Positions 1 through 7,293 of a stretch of 64,000 bases of DNA are shown piece after piece. Both the position numbers and the translations under genes were made by a program. The notes under the pieces were generated by a model. It was not told the origin of the DNA. It saw nothing but the letters and a program-made list of their open reading frames with translations, and did no database searches. Location of the stretch: positions 248,001-312,000 of the forward strand of contig NZ_ATWH01000002.1 of assembly GCF_000421145.1 (NCBI RefSeq). The letters run 5' to 3'. The stretch is from Glaciibacter superstes DSM 21135. Its GTDB lineage: Bacteria; Actinomycetota; Actinomycetes; Actinomycetales; Microbacteriaceae. How positions within the stretch are numbered: position 1 is the stretch's first letter; the number at the start of each line of letters is the position of its first letter.

Positions 1-263
1 GCGGTCAGCGCCGCAGTCAGGTGGGGGTCGGCGATGTCATATCGCGTCTGCCGGCCCTCGGGCTCGGCGACGACGATCCCGCAGCCGCGCAGGCAGGCAA
101 GGTGGTTCGAGACGTTCGTGCGGGTCAACTCCAGGTCACGGGCGAGCTGCGCCGGATACCCATGGGTGTTCAGCAGGGAGAGGAGGATGCGGGAACGGGT
201 CGGGTCGGTCATCGCCCGGCCGAGGCGGTTCATGACGTCCACGCGGGAGGCAATAGTCAGCAT
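1..263 (-). CDS. CmtR-like ArsR/SmtB family metal-sensing repressor (3' truncated by window edge)
   Basis: Winged-helix repressor that would release DNA on binding a toxic metal or metalloid. Reading the minus strand from the ATG at 263 gives MLTIASRVDVMNRLGRAMTD, then a helix-turn-helix around ELTRTNVSNHLACLRGCG and the start of the wing (EGRQTRYDIAD). The CLRGC pair (Cys-x3-Cys) matches the position of the metal thiolates of mycobacterial CmtR, a Cd/Pb sensor; the third CmtR cysteine lies in the missing C-terminus. The frame stays open to base 1, so about 87 residues are seen. It diverges from an ACR3-like permease, and a palindrome covers its start codon, which suggests autoregulation. The family is secure; the inducer (As, Cd or Pb) is not. 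Confidence 0.85.
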   Translation of the reverse strand, partial: MLTIASRVDVMNRLGRAMTDPTRSRILLSLLNTHGYPAQLARDLELTRTNVSNHLACLRGCGIVVAEPEGRQTRYDIADPHLTAALT

Positions 264-274
264 CTAGTGACTAT
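253..274. promoter_or_regulatory. Palindromic operator candidate for the CmtR/ArsR-like repressor
   Basis: The sequence shows a perfect inverted repeat, ATAGTCA (253-259) and TGACTAT (268-274), with an 8-base spacer. It overlaps the repressor start codon and lies 49 bases before the divergent permease start. ArsR-family operators are usually A/T-rich interrupted dyads in just this position. A repressor bound here would block both divergent transcripts. Binding is inferred. Confidence 0.6.
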
Positions 275-322
275 ACAGCGACTGGTGACCTATCGAGGCT
301 GGGAGACTGGGAGACTGGGAGG

Positions 323-1297
323 ATGCGGGCGTATGCGGAGTGGCTGGAGCGGCATCAGGTGCCGCTCTATCTCGCAGCCCTCGCATTGGGCGCCGCCGTC
401 GGCCTGCTGGTCCCGAGCGTCGCGCATCCGTTGGAATTAGCGATCAATCCCCTGCTCGGGGCACTGCTGTATGCGACATTCCTCGGCGTGCCGTTCACCA
501 GGTTCGGTCGGGCGTTCCGTGACTGGCGATTCCTTGCCACCGTGCTTGTCGTCAATTTCGTGCTTGTACCGGTGATCGTTTTTATTCTGTCGCGCATCGT
601 CGCTGCCGACCACGTGCTGCTCGTCGGGGTGCTGTTTGTGCTGCTGACCCCCTGCGTGGACTATGTGATTGTGTTCACCGGCCTCGCCGGTGGCGCGAAA
701 GACCGCCTCCTCGCAGCCGCGCCGTTGCTGATGCTCGCGCAGATTCTTCTTCTTCCCGCGTACTTGTGGCTCATGGCCGGTCCCGAACTCATCCAGAGCG
801 TCGACCTCGCCCCCTTCGTCGACGCGTTTCTGCTGCTCATACTTCTTCCAATGGCGGCCGCAGGCCTCACTCAGGTTGCCGCCGGTCTCACCCGTGCGGG
901 TCGCATCCTGCAGGAGGTCATGCTCGGCGCGATGGTGCCACTGATGATGCTCACCCTCGCTGTCATTGTTGCCTCCCAGGCCTACGGCGTCGGGCAACAG
1001 ATCCCCGCACTGCTCATCACCGTCCCCGTCTACGTCCTCTTCGCAGCGATCATGGTCCCCGTCGGCATAATCGCTAGTCGTGTCGCGAATCTCGACGATC
1101 CCGCGCGACGGGCGATCGTATTCAGTGGCGTCACCCGGAACTCGCTTGTCGTGCTCCCGCTCGTGCTCGCGCTCCCAGCGAGGTTCGGTCTCGCCCCGCT
1201 CGCGGTCGTCACGCAGACCCTCGTCGAACTTATAGTGATGGTCGTTCTTGTCAGAGTGATTCCACGGCTACTCCCGCTCCGCTACCAGCCCACGTAG
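323..1297 (+). CDS. ACR3/BASS-family permease, probable arsenite efflux protein
   Basis: A 324-residue integral membrane protein with about ten hydrophobic segments, in the bile acid:sodium symporter/ACR3 fold. Cys111 in the segment LLTPCVDYVIVF sits where ACR3 arsenite carriers keep their essential transmembrane cysteine, and the late motif FSGVTRNSLVVLPLVLALP is typical of proteins annotated as arsenic resistance permeases. The expected role is efflux of arsenite as a second step of metalloid defence. The divergent CmtR/ArsR-type repressor and shared operator support a metal-induced pair. No arsC reductase is nearby. The start ATG at 323 follows a short purine stretch (gactgggagg). A different anion or organic acid substrate cannot be excluded. 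Confidence 0.7.
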   Translation: MRAYAEWLERHQVPLYLAALALGAAVGLLVPSVAHPLELAINPLLGALLYATFLGVPFTRFGRAFRDWRFLATVLVVNFVLVPVIVFILSRIVAADHVLLVGVLFVLLTPCVDYVIVFTGLAGGAKDRLLAAAPLLMLAQILLLPAYLWLMAGPELIQSVDLAPFVDAFLLLILLPMAAAGLTQVAAGLTRAGRILQEVMLGAMVPLMMLTLAVIVASQAYGVGQQIPALLITVPVYVLFAAIMVPVGIIASRVANLDDPARRAIVFSGVTRNSLVVLPLVLALPARFGLAPLAVVTQTLVELIVMVVLVRVIPRLLPLRYQPT

Positions 1298-1442
1298 TTC
1301 GATGGTGCGGGTTCGATGGCGCGGCGCGTGCACGTGAATACCGCATGTGCTTCGGGCGCGGTAGAGGATGGTTGGGCGAGCGAACATCGAGCGATGCATC
1401 GAAACGGCGGTCAGGCCCGCCAGGCTGTGGTCCACAGGGTGG

Positions 1443-2558
1443 TCAGAAGACCCGGTGCGCGACCGACTTCGCCAAAGCGGTGAGCTGACTCTTCGCGACC
1501 GGGGTGATCGGAGCATTCGTCAATGCGTCCAGGGCGCCCCCGACCTGTTCTGAGATCAGCGCTTCGACGCTTTCGACCGCGCCACTGCCAAGGATCGTTC
1601 TCTGCAGTGTGCGAATCTGGTCTTCCTCAAGGCCGGGGTCGCCGAGAAGCTCATCGAAGATGCGACGCGCTCCACCGGACATCGCCGTGCGCGCTCGCGC
1701 AACCAGAACTGTGCGCTTACCTTCGCGCAAATCGTCGCCACTCGGCTTGCCGGTCACTTCAGCATCCCCGAAGACACCCAGGAGATCGTCGCGAAGCTGA
1801 TAGGCAATACCCAACGGGAGGCCGTACGCCCGCAGCGCCTCGCGTTGAGCGGGGGTTCCGCCCGCGAGAGTCGCACCAATACCGAGCGGGGCCTGCACGC
1901 TGTACTTGGCGGACTTGTACACGATCACCCGAAGGGCGCTGTCCTCCAGTTCGGTCTCCGGCTTCGTGCGCCAGGCCCGCTCGCCGAGTATGTCGAGATA
2001 CTGGCCGGCAGTCACCTCGGTGCGCATACGATTGAAGACCGCCCTGGTCGCCAGAGCGAGATTCGCATCGCCAAGGGCGACGAGTCCCTCATCGAGAAGC
2101 TCATCGCTCCAGCCCAGCATGAGGTCGCCGAGCAGGATGGCCGCATCACGTCCGAAGTCGGCCGCGCCCTGTTCCCAGCCGCTCTGGCGATGCAGTCCTT
2201 CAAAGAGCTTGTGAGCGGATGCCGCGCCCCGCCTGGTGTCGGAATTGTCGATGATGTCGTCGTGGACAAGTGCCGCAGCGTGAAAGAGCTCCAGGGCTGC
2301 TGCTGCAGACACGACAGGGTCCAGGAACCGGCGGTCTCCGTTTTCATCGGCATTGAGCAGGTCGTCCGCCCTGACGCTGTGCCAGCCCCAGTAGCAGAAC
2401 AGTGCCCTGAAGCGCTTTCCACCCCTGAGAAACTGCCGAGAGAAGTCGACGAACGGCGCCAGTTCAGGGCTGATGGTGGTCACAATTGGTTCACGGAGAT
2501 GCAGGAAGTCATCGATGCGCGATTGAACCAGATCGACAAGACGGGAGCTTTCAGCCAC
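1443..2558 (-). CDS. Trans-polyprenyl diphosphate synthase (IdsA/GrcC type)
   Basis: A 371-residue isoprenyl diphosphate synthase that would condense isopentenyl diphosphate onto an allylic primer, feeding menaquinone, carotenoid or other isoprenoid synthesis. Visible motifs are the GGKRFRALF substrate loop (about 46-54), the first Asp-rich motif DDIIDNSD at 100-107, GDLMLGWSDELL, and the second Asp motif QLRDDLLGVFGD in the last third. Length and layout fit actinobacterial geranylgeranyl to heptaprenyl synthases; chain length cannot be set from sequence alone. It is monocistronic and divergent from the DUF3040 gene, and its 3' end faces the ACR3-like gene across 145 bases with no clear terminator. 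Confidence 0.88.
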   Translation of the reverse strand: MAESSRLVDLVQSRIDDFLHLREPIVTTISPELAPFVDFSRQFLRGGKRFRALFCYWGWHSVRADDLLNADENGDRRFLDPVVSAAAALELFHAAALVHDDIIDNSDTRRGAASAHKLFEGLHRQSGWEQGAADFGRDAAILLGDLMLGWSDELLDEGLVALGDANLALATRAVFNRMRTEVTAGQYLDILGERAWRTKPETELEDSALRVIVYKSAKYSVQAPLGIGATLAGGTPAQREALRAYGLPLGIAYQLRDDLLGVFGDAEVTGKPSGDDLREGKRTVLVARARTAMSGGARRIFDELLGDPGLEEDQIRTLQRTILGSGAVESVEALISEQVGGALDALTNAPITPVAKSQLTALAKSVAHRVF

Positions 2559-2633
2559 CCGTCTAGCCTATCGACTCGGGCGGGACTAGAATTGGCAGTT
2601 AACCCGCTCGATCCCGTAACTGGAGGGAATGAG

Positions 2634-3017
2634 ATGCCGCTTTCGGAGCAGGAGCAGCGACTCCTTGAAGAGATGGAGCGCAGCCTCTATCACAACGATG
2701 CCGATTTTGTGGCAACCGTGGGGGCAACACGCCTTCGACCCAACTACCGGTCGATTGCGCTCGGTGTCCTCCTGGCCGTCGTGGGCATCGCCACGCTGAT
2801 CGCCGGGGTGGCACTACAGCAGCTCTGGCTCGGCATCGTGGGGTTTGTCGTGATGTTCGGCGGTGTGCTCCTTGCGCTCACACCAACCAGATCACTGCGC
2901 CGATCAGCGCCATCCGGCCGTGAAACGCCAGCCGGACCTCGGCCTGGCCCGCAGGATTCCGGCTTCATGGATCGCCTGAATGACCGCTGGGACCGTCGCC
3001 AGGACGAGAACCACTAG
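2634..3017 (+). CDS. DUF3040 small membrane protein
   Basis: A 127-residue protein starting MPLSEQEQRLLEEMERSLY, the signature N-terminus of the actinobacterial DUF3040 family, followed by two transmembrane helices (about 40-60 and 64-83) and a charged Pro/Arg-rich tail. The start is ATG 2634, preceded by TGGAGGG at a good distance; the open frame extends far upstream but antisense to the isoprenyl synthase, so the longer reading was not used. DUF3040 proteins commonly sit just before mraZ in Actinobacteria, as here. Function is not established; a link to the envelope is suggested only by location and topology. Confidence 0.85.
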   Translation: MPLSEQEQRLLEEMERSLYHNDADFVATVGATRLRPNYRSIALGVLLAVVGIATLIAGVALQQLWLGIVGFVVMFGGVLLALTPTRSLRRSAPSGRETPAGPRPGPQDSGFMDRLNDRWDRRQDENH

Positions 3018-3098
3018 CGGCGCGAACCATCAAGCGCTACTCGACGTCACACCACTAGTCACCACATCGCCGGTCTGACGCCGGCCTGAGAGCCCCCA

Positions 3099-3129
3099 GG
3101 GGCCGATCATCATGATCGGCCCCTTTTTT
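3099..3129 (+). terminator. Rho-independent terminator after the DUF3040 gene
   Basis: A perfect 10-bp stem, GGGGCCGATC with GATCGGCCCC, has a 5-base loop and is followed directly by six T residues. It separates DUF3040 transcription from the mraZ promoter region. This is the most canonical intrinsic terminator in the window. Confidence 0.92.
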
Positions 3130-3248
3130 GCGCCCGAAAACGCTCCCGGGATCGCCATATGGCTCCATTTCCCTCCACTGTACTAAACCCTGTTAAATCA
3201 AGGCAGTTGAGGGTGAATATTGTAATTCTTGTGCGCTATTTGTTGAAA

Positions 3249-3273
3249 AGTGGTACAGAGTGGAGTAAAGTGG
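3249..3273 (+). promoter_or_regulatory. MraZ-box: three AGTGG repeats with exact 10-bp period
   Basis: AGTGG occurs at 3249, 3259 and 3269, one helical turn apart, just downstream of an A/T-rich stretch (3180-3245) that probably holds the dcw promoter and 40 bases before mraZ. MraZ proteins are known to bind arrays of short TGG-containing direct repeats upstream of their own operon. Autoregulation of the dcw cluster is therefore likely. The promoter hexamers themselves I could not define with confidence. Confidence 0.8.
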
Positions 3274-3312
3274 AGTAACACCTGAACTTTGGCCGGAAGA
3301 GAGGGGTGATGA

Positions 3313-3744
3313 ATGTTCCTCGGGACCTATGCCCCCAAGCTCGACGAGAAGGGGCGCATCATCCTTCCGGCGAAGTTCCGCGACGAGCTCTCGACGGGCG
3401 TCGTGATGACCAGAGGCCAGGAGCACTGCATCTACGTGTTCAGCAACCGCGAGTTCGAGTCGCTGCACGACAAGATCCGTCAGGCGCCGGTCACGAGCAA
3501 GCAGGCGCGCGACTACCTCCGGGTGTTCCTCTCTGGAGCGTCATCAGAGACACCGGACAAACAGAACCGCGTCACGATCCCTTCGAACCTCCGCGCCTAC
3601 GCGGGACTCGATCGCGAGCTGACCGTGATCGGTGCGGGCAGCCGCGTCGAGATCTGGGACAGCGAAGCCTGGGACAGCTATCTGACCGAACAGGAAACCT
3701 CGTTCGCGAACACCACGGAGGAGGTGATCCCGGGACTTTTCTAG
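3313..3744 (+). CDS. mraZ: Transcriptional regulator MraZ
   Basis: A 143-residue protein made of two tandem SpoVT-AbrB-like swapped-hairpin domains: [20 protein letters not shown] opens the first and [17 protein letters not shown] the second. MraZ is a ring-forming DNA-binding protein that controls the first genes of the division and cell-wall cluster. It is the first gene of the cluster here, with three 10-bp-spaced AGTGG repeats in its upstream region. The start ATG 3313 is the family start; an overlapping frame from 3306 is a shadow. Length is normal. Confidence 0.97.
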   Translation: MFLGTYAPKLDEKGRIILPAKFRDELSTGVVMTRGQEHCIYVFSNREFESLHDKIRQAPVTSKQARDYLRVFLSGASSETPDKQNRVTIPSNLRAYAGLDRELTVIGAGSRVEIWDSEAWDSYLTEQETSFANTTEEVIPGLF

Positions 3745-3843
3745 TCCCTGCCGCCTGACTCCCAGCCGTTCACTCCCTGGCGCACTTCCCCGGTGCCAGG
3801 TCGAATGGATGGGGATCAGGCGGCAGGGCCCTCCCGGATACAC

Positions 3844-4797
3844 ATGGCCATCAATGACATCCACACTCCTGTAATGCTCGAACGTTGCATCGAGCTGCTG
3901 GCACCCGCGATCAGCCGCCCCGGTGCCGTGCTCGTCGATGGGACGCTCGGCATGGCCGGTCACGCAGAGGCGCTGCTTACCCGCTTCCCTGAGCTGGTTC
4001 TGGTGGGACTGGACCGCGACCTTGAAGCACTCGCGCTAGCGGAGGAACGGCTGAAGCCGTTCTCCGACCGGATTCACCTTGTGCACACCGTCAATGACGG
4101 CATCACCGAGGCCCTCGAAGACCTTGGCATCGCCGAGGTCGACGGGGTCTTGCTCGACCTCGGTGTCTCCTCGCTGCAGTTAGACCGCGTGGAGCGGGGA
4201 TTTTCGTACTCGAAGGATGCTCCGCTCGACATGCGAATGGATCACACCTCAGAGCTCACCGCGGAACGCATTCTCGCCGAGTACAGCGAACACGACCTCC
4301 GCCGCATCTTTCAGGAGTACGGGGAGGAAAAGCTCTCCGCCCGCTATGCGAAAGCCATTGCCTCTGCCAGGTCACACACCCCGTTCACCCGGTCAGCCGA
4401 GCTTGTTGCCGTCATCACCGCGGTAACGCCGGTTGCCGTGCAGCGCACCGGGCATCCGGCGAAGCGCGTGTTCCAGGCACTCCGCATCGAGGTGAACCAG
4501 GAACTCGCTGTTCTCGAGCGAGCTATTCCCGCCGCACTCGAGGCGTTGGCCGTCGGCGGCCGCATCGTGGTCATGGCTTTCCAGTCACTCGAGGATCGCA
4601 TTGTGAAGCGGGCGCTAGCGGCGGCAACCAGCTCAACAGCGCCGGCCGGGCTCCCTGTCGAGCTGCCGGAACACAAGCCGCAGTTCGCATTGCTGCTCCG
4701 CGGCGCTGAGCTCGCAACGGACGAGGAGAAAGCCGCCAACCCCCGCGCGACCCCGGTGCGGCTTCGCGCAGCAGAAAGACTGAGGAGGGCAGTATGA
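3844..4797 (+). CDS. rsmH: 16S rRNA (cytosine(1402)-N4)-methyltransferase
   Basis: Transfers a methyl group from SAM to N4 of C1402 in the ribosomal P site. The protein opens with MAINDIHTPVMLERCIELL, matching the conserved HTPVML start of the family, and carries the SAM-binding stretch VLVDGTLGMAGHAEALL and the DLGVSSLQLD motif. I chose ATG 3844 (317 residues), because an in-frame ATG at 3793 would add a non-conserved basic leader; no strong ribosome site separates the two. It is the usual second gene of the dcw cluster and overlaps ftsL by 4 bases (ATGA). Confidence 0.95.
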   Translation: MAINDIHTPVMLERCIELLAPAISRPGAVLVDGTLGMAGHAEALLTRFPELVLVGLDRDLEALALAEERLKPFSDRIHLVHTVNDGITEALEDLGIAEVDGVLLDLGVSSLQLDRVERGFSYSKDAPLDMRMDHTSELTAERILAEYSEHDLRRIFQEYGEEKLSARYAKAIASARSHTPFTRSAELVAVITAVTPVAVQRTGHPAKRVFQALRIEVNQELAVLERAIPAALEALAVGGRIVVMAFQSLEDRIVKRALAAATSSTAPAGLPVELPEHKPQFALLLRGAELATDEEKAANPRATPVRLRAAERLRRAV

Positions 4798-5420
4798 GCG
4801 ACAATCTTGCCAGGGTGCTGAGGCCGAACTGGACACCCCCACTACCGGACAAGGCGGCGCCAGAACAGGCTGCGCCAGAACGACGCCACATCGAGATCGT
4901 CTCAACCCGCACCCAGCGTCGCGCCCGCCCCCGGATCGCCTACGCGTTCACCGCAATGGCCGGAATGGCCGTGATCGTGGTCGCGCAGTTGCTGCTCAGC
5001 GTCGGCATCTCACAGAGCGCATACGAGATTTCGACCCTCCAGGACACTCAGGTCGAGCTCGGACGCACCGCAGAGAGCGTGAGCGAGGACCTGATCCGGG
5101 TATCGTCCCCGCAGAGCCTGGCCGCGAACGCCGAGGCGCTCGGAATGGTGAGCAATTCAATCCCGGTCTACCTCAGGCTCTCCGATGGCGCTGTACTCGG
5201 CGCCCCGTCATCGGCGCCCGGTAGTCAGGGCGGCTCCACGGGGCTGGTTCCGAATGCGCTTCTGGCGGGCACCCCATTGGTTACCGATGTTCCCCCTGTG
5301 GGTGCACAGGGAACCGGCGTGGGCGGCGCGGCAGAGACAACTCCGCCGGTAGTTTCACCAGAAGAGCCGGTACAGCCGCCCCCCGCCACAAATGGCCTGC
5401 CGTCTCCGACCACCCATTAG
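4794..5420 (+). CDS. ftsL: FtsL-like cell division protein
   Basis: A 208-residue bitopic membrane protein between rsmH and ftsI, the fixed position of FtsL. After a basic cytoplasmic N-terminus (about 1-45) there is one transmembrane helix (AMAGMAVIVVAQLLLSVGIS), a short coiled-coil-like periplasmic segment with heptads (STLQDTQVELGRTAESVSED), and a long Pro/Thr/Gly-rich tail from about 140. In other bacteria FtsL joins FtsQ/DivIB and FtsB to activate FtsWI. Sequence conservation in this family is low, so the call rests on position and topology. Translation is coupled to rsmH by a 4-base overlap. Confidence 0.82.
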   Translation: MSDNLARVLRPNWTPPLPDKAAPEQAAPERRHIEIVSTRTQRRARPRIAYAFTAMAGMAVIVVAQLLLSVGISQSAYEISTLQDTQVELGRTAESVSEDLIRVSSPQSLAANAEALGMVSNSIPVYLRLSDGAVLGAPSSAPGSQGGSTGLVPNALLAGTPLVTDVPPVGAQGTGVGGAAETTPPVVSPEEPVQPPPATNGLPSPTTH

Positions 5421-5442
5421 GAGCAGACAGAGAGGACAACCG

Positions 5443-7278
5443 GTGCCGAGAAAGACACGGCCGAACAGCACGGGGCAGGCCGGTGGTGCACCCACCACGC
5501 CAAATGGCTTCACCAGTGCAGCCCACAGGAGGCGTACGGTCGTCACCGTCGTTGTGCTCTTCGCCGTCATCGCGGTCTTTGTGGTCAAGCTCGTCGACAT
5601 CCAGGTGGTCCGGGCCGATACGCTCAGTGCAGACTCCCTGGGGAACCGCTCGGTGGAGAACGAGGTCTACGGCACTCGCGGTGACATTCTCGACGCAGAC
5701 GGAACCGTGCTCGCCGGCAGTGTGATGCGCTACGACATCACCCTCTCCCCGAAGTACGCCAAGAAGTTTGAACGCGAGGTCGACGGCAAGAAGAGCACGG
5801 TCACCGTTGCCCAGGCTGCGGCTGAGATCGGTGCCATCACCGGGCAGAGCGGTGATCAGATCCTCGGCATCATCTCATCGTCACTGGCCGATGATCCCGA
5901 TTCCGACTTCGCCTACGTTGCCAAAGCCGTCGATGTGGATACCTTCCGCGCCGTGGACAAGCTCGATGTTCCCTGGCTGGTGTTCTATAAGAACCCCAGT
6001 CGCGTGTACCCCAATGGCGCTGTGGGCGGCAACGTTGTCGGCTTCGTCTCGGCCGAAGGCGACGCGCAAGCAGGTGTCGAACTCGGGCAGGACTCGTGCC
6101 TGGCCAGCACCAACGGCACCGAAACGTACGAGAAGGGGGCCGATGGCGTTCGGATCCCCGGCAGTACGGTCACGGGCGACGAAGCCGTTGACGGTGGCGA
6201 TGTGGTCATGACAATCGACTCCGACCTCCAGTGGTTCGTTCAGCAGGTGCTCGCGCGTCAGGCACAGTCGACCGGAGCCGCATGGGGCACCGTCACGGTG
6301 ATGGATGCGAAGAGCGGCAAGCTCCTCGCCGTTGCGGACTACCCGTCCGTCGACCCCAACAACATCGGTGAAACGGCAGATGACGACCGCGGATCGCGCG
6401 CATTCACCGCGTCATTCGAACCGGGATCCACGTTCAAAGCGCTCACCGCGGCATCCGTCATCGATGCTGGACTGGCCACGCCGGCCAGCCAGGTGGTTGC
6501 CCCGTTCCGCTACCTCCCAGACAACGGCGCGGACATCAACGACAGTTCTGGACACGACGACCTGAACCTCACGCTCTCCGGTGTGCTGGTGGAGTCCTCC
6601 AACACCGGCATGTCGAAGTTCGGCGAACTTCTGAGTGCCCAGCAGCGTTACGACTACATGACCAAGTTCGGTCTTGGCTCCCAGAGCGAAGTCGGCTTCC
6701 CGGCAGAAGACCCCGGCATCCTCCACCCCTACGAGGAGTGGGACCCGCAGACCGACTACGCCACCATGTTCGGCCAGGGCTTGACCACCACCGCGATCCA
6801 GGTGGCGAGTATGTACCAGACCATTGCCAACGGCGGCGTACGCATGCCCGTGCAGCTCGTCGAGGGCTGCCGGCACGCCGACGGCACGGTCACCCACAAG
6901 CCGAAGGCCGACGGAACGCAGGTGGTGTCAGCGGATGCCGCGCGCGCAACATCGGAGATGCTCGAGATGGTCTACCAGCAAGCGTGGTTGTCGAGCGATT
7001 GGAACCTGCCGGGCTACCGCGTCGCCGCAAAGACCGGGACAGCGCAGATGCCTGACGGTGACGGCGGGTACTCACACGGCTACCTGGTGTCGGTTTCCGG
7101 GTATGCGCCGGCTGACGATCCCGGGTACGTCGTTTCGGTGAGTCTAGCGGATCCTGTTAACATGAATTCGTCTGCCGCGTCGGCTCCGATCTTCCAAGAG
7201 GTCATGAGCCAGGTGTTGAAGAAGTACCGGGCAGTTCCATCGGGCGCTCCAGCGCCCGACCTCCCTGCCACTTGGTAA
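5443..7278 (+). CDS. ftsI: Septal peptidoglycan transpeptidase FtsI (class B PBP3)
   Basis: Cross-links peptidoglycan at the division septum as partner of FtsW. I place the start at GTG 5443, after GAGAGG at 5430-5435, giving 611 residues; the open frame from 5392 overlaps ftsL and lacks support. Order of parts: a short basic cytoplasmic leader, a transmembrane helix (VVTVVVLFAVIAVFVVKLV), a dimerisation/pedestal domain, then the transpeptidase with the active Ser in GSTFK (near 329), the SSN motif in ESSNTGMSK, and KTG in AAKTGTAQ (near 529). All three catalytic motifs are intact. It lies in the conserved ftsL-ftsI-murE order with a 15-base gap to murE. Confidence 0.96.
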   Translation: MPRKTRPNSTGQAGGAPTTPNGFTSAAHRRRTVVTVVVLFAVIAVFVVKLVDIQVVRADTLSADSLGNRSVENEVYGTRGDILDADGTVLAGSVMRYDITLSPKYAKKFEREVDGKKSTVTVAQAAAEIGAITGQSGDQILGIISSSLADDPDSDFAYVAKAVDVDTFRAVDKLDVPWLVFYKNPSRVYPNGAVGGNVVGFVSAEGDAQAGVELGQDSCLASTNGTETYEKGADGVRIPGSTVTGDEAVDGGDVVMTIDSDLQWFVQQVLARQAQSTGAAWGTVTVMDAKSGKLLAVADYPSVDPNNIGETADDDRGSRAFTASFEPGSTFKALTAASVIDAGLATPASQVVAPFRYLPDNGADINDSSGHDDLNLTLSGVLVESSNTGMSKFGELLSAQQRYDYMTKFGLGSQSEVGFPAEDPGILHPYEEWDPQTDYATMFGQGLTTTAIQVASMYQTIANGGVRMPVQLVEGCRHADGTVTHKPKADGTQVVSADAARATSEMLEMVYQQAWLSSDWNLPGYRVAAKTGTAQMPDGDGGYSHGYLVSVSGYAPADDPGYVVSVSLADPVNMNSSAASAPIFQEVMSQVLKKYRAVPSGAPAPDLPATW

Positions 7279-7293
7279 GAAAGCGAGCCCAGC

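Noticed and set aside
1845..2633. Upstream extension of the DUF3040 frame
   Set aside because: It runs antisense through the isoprenyl synthase. The conserved start MPLSEQEQ with a ribosome site is at 2634.
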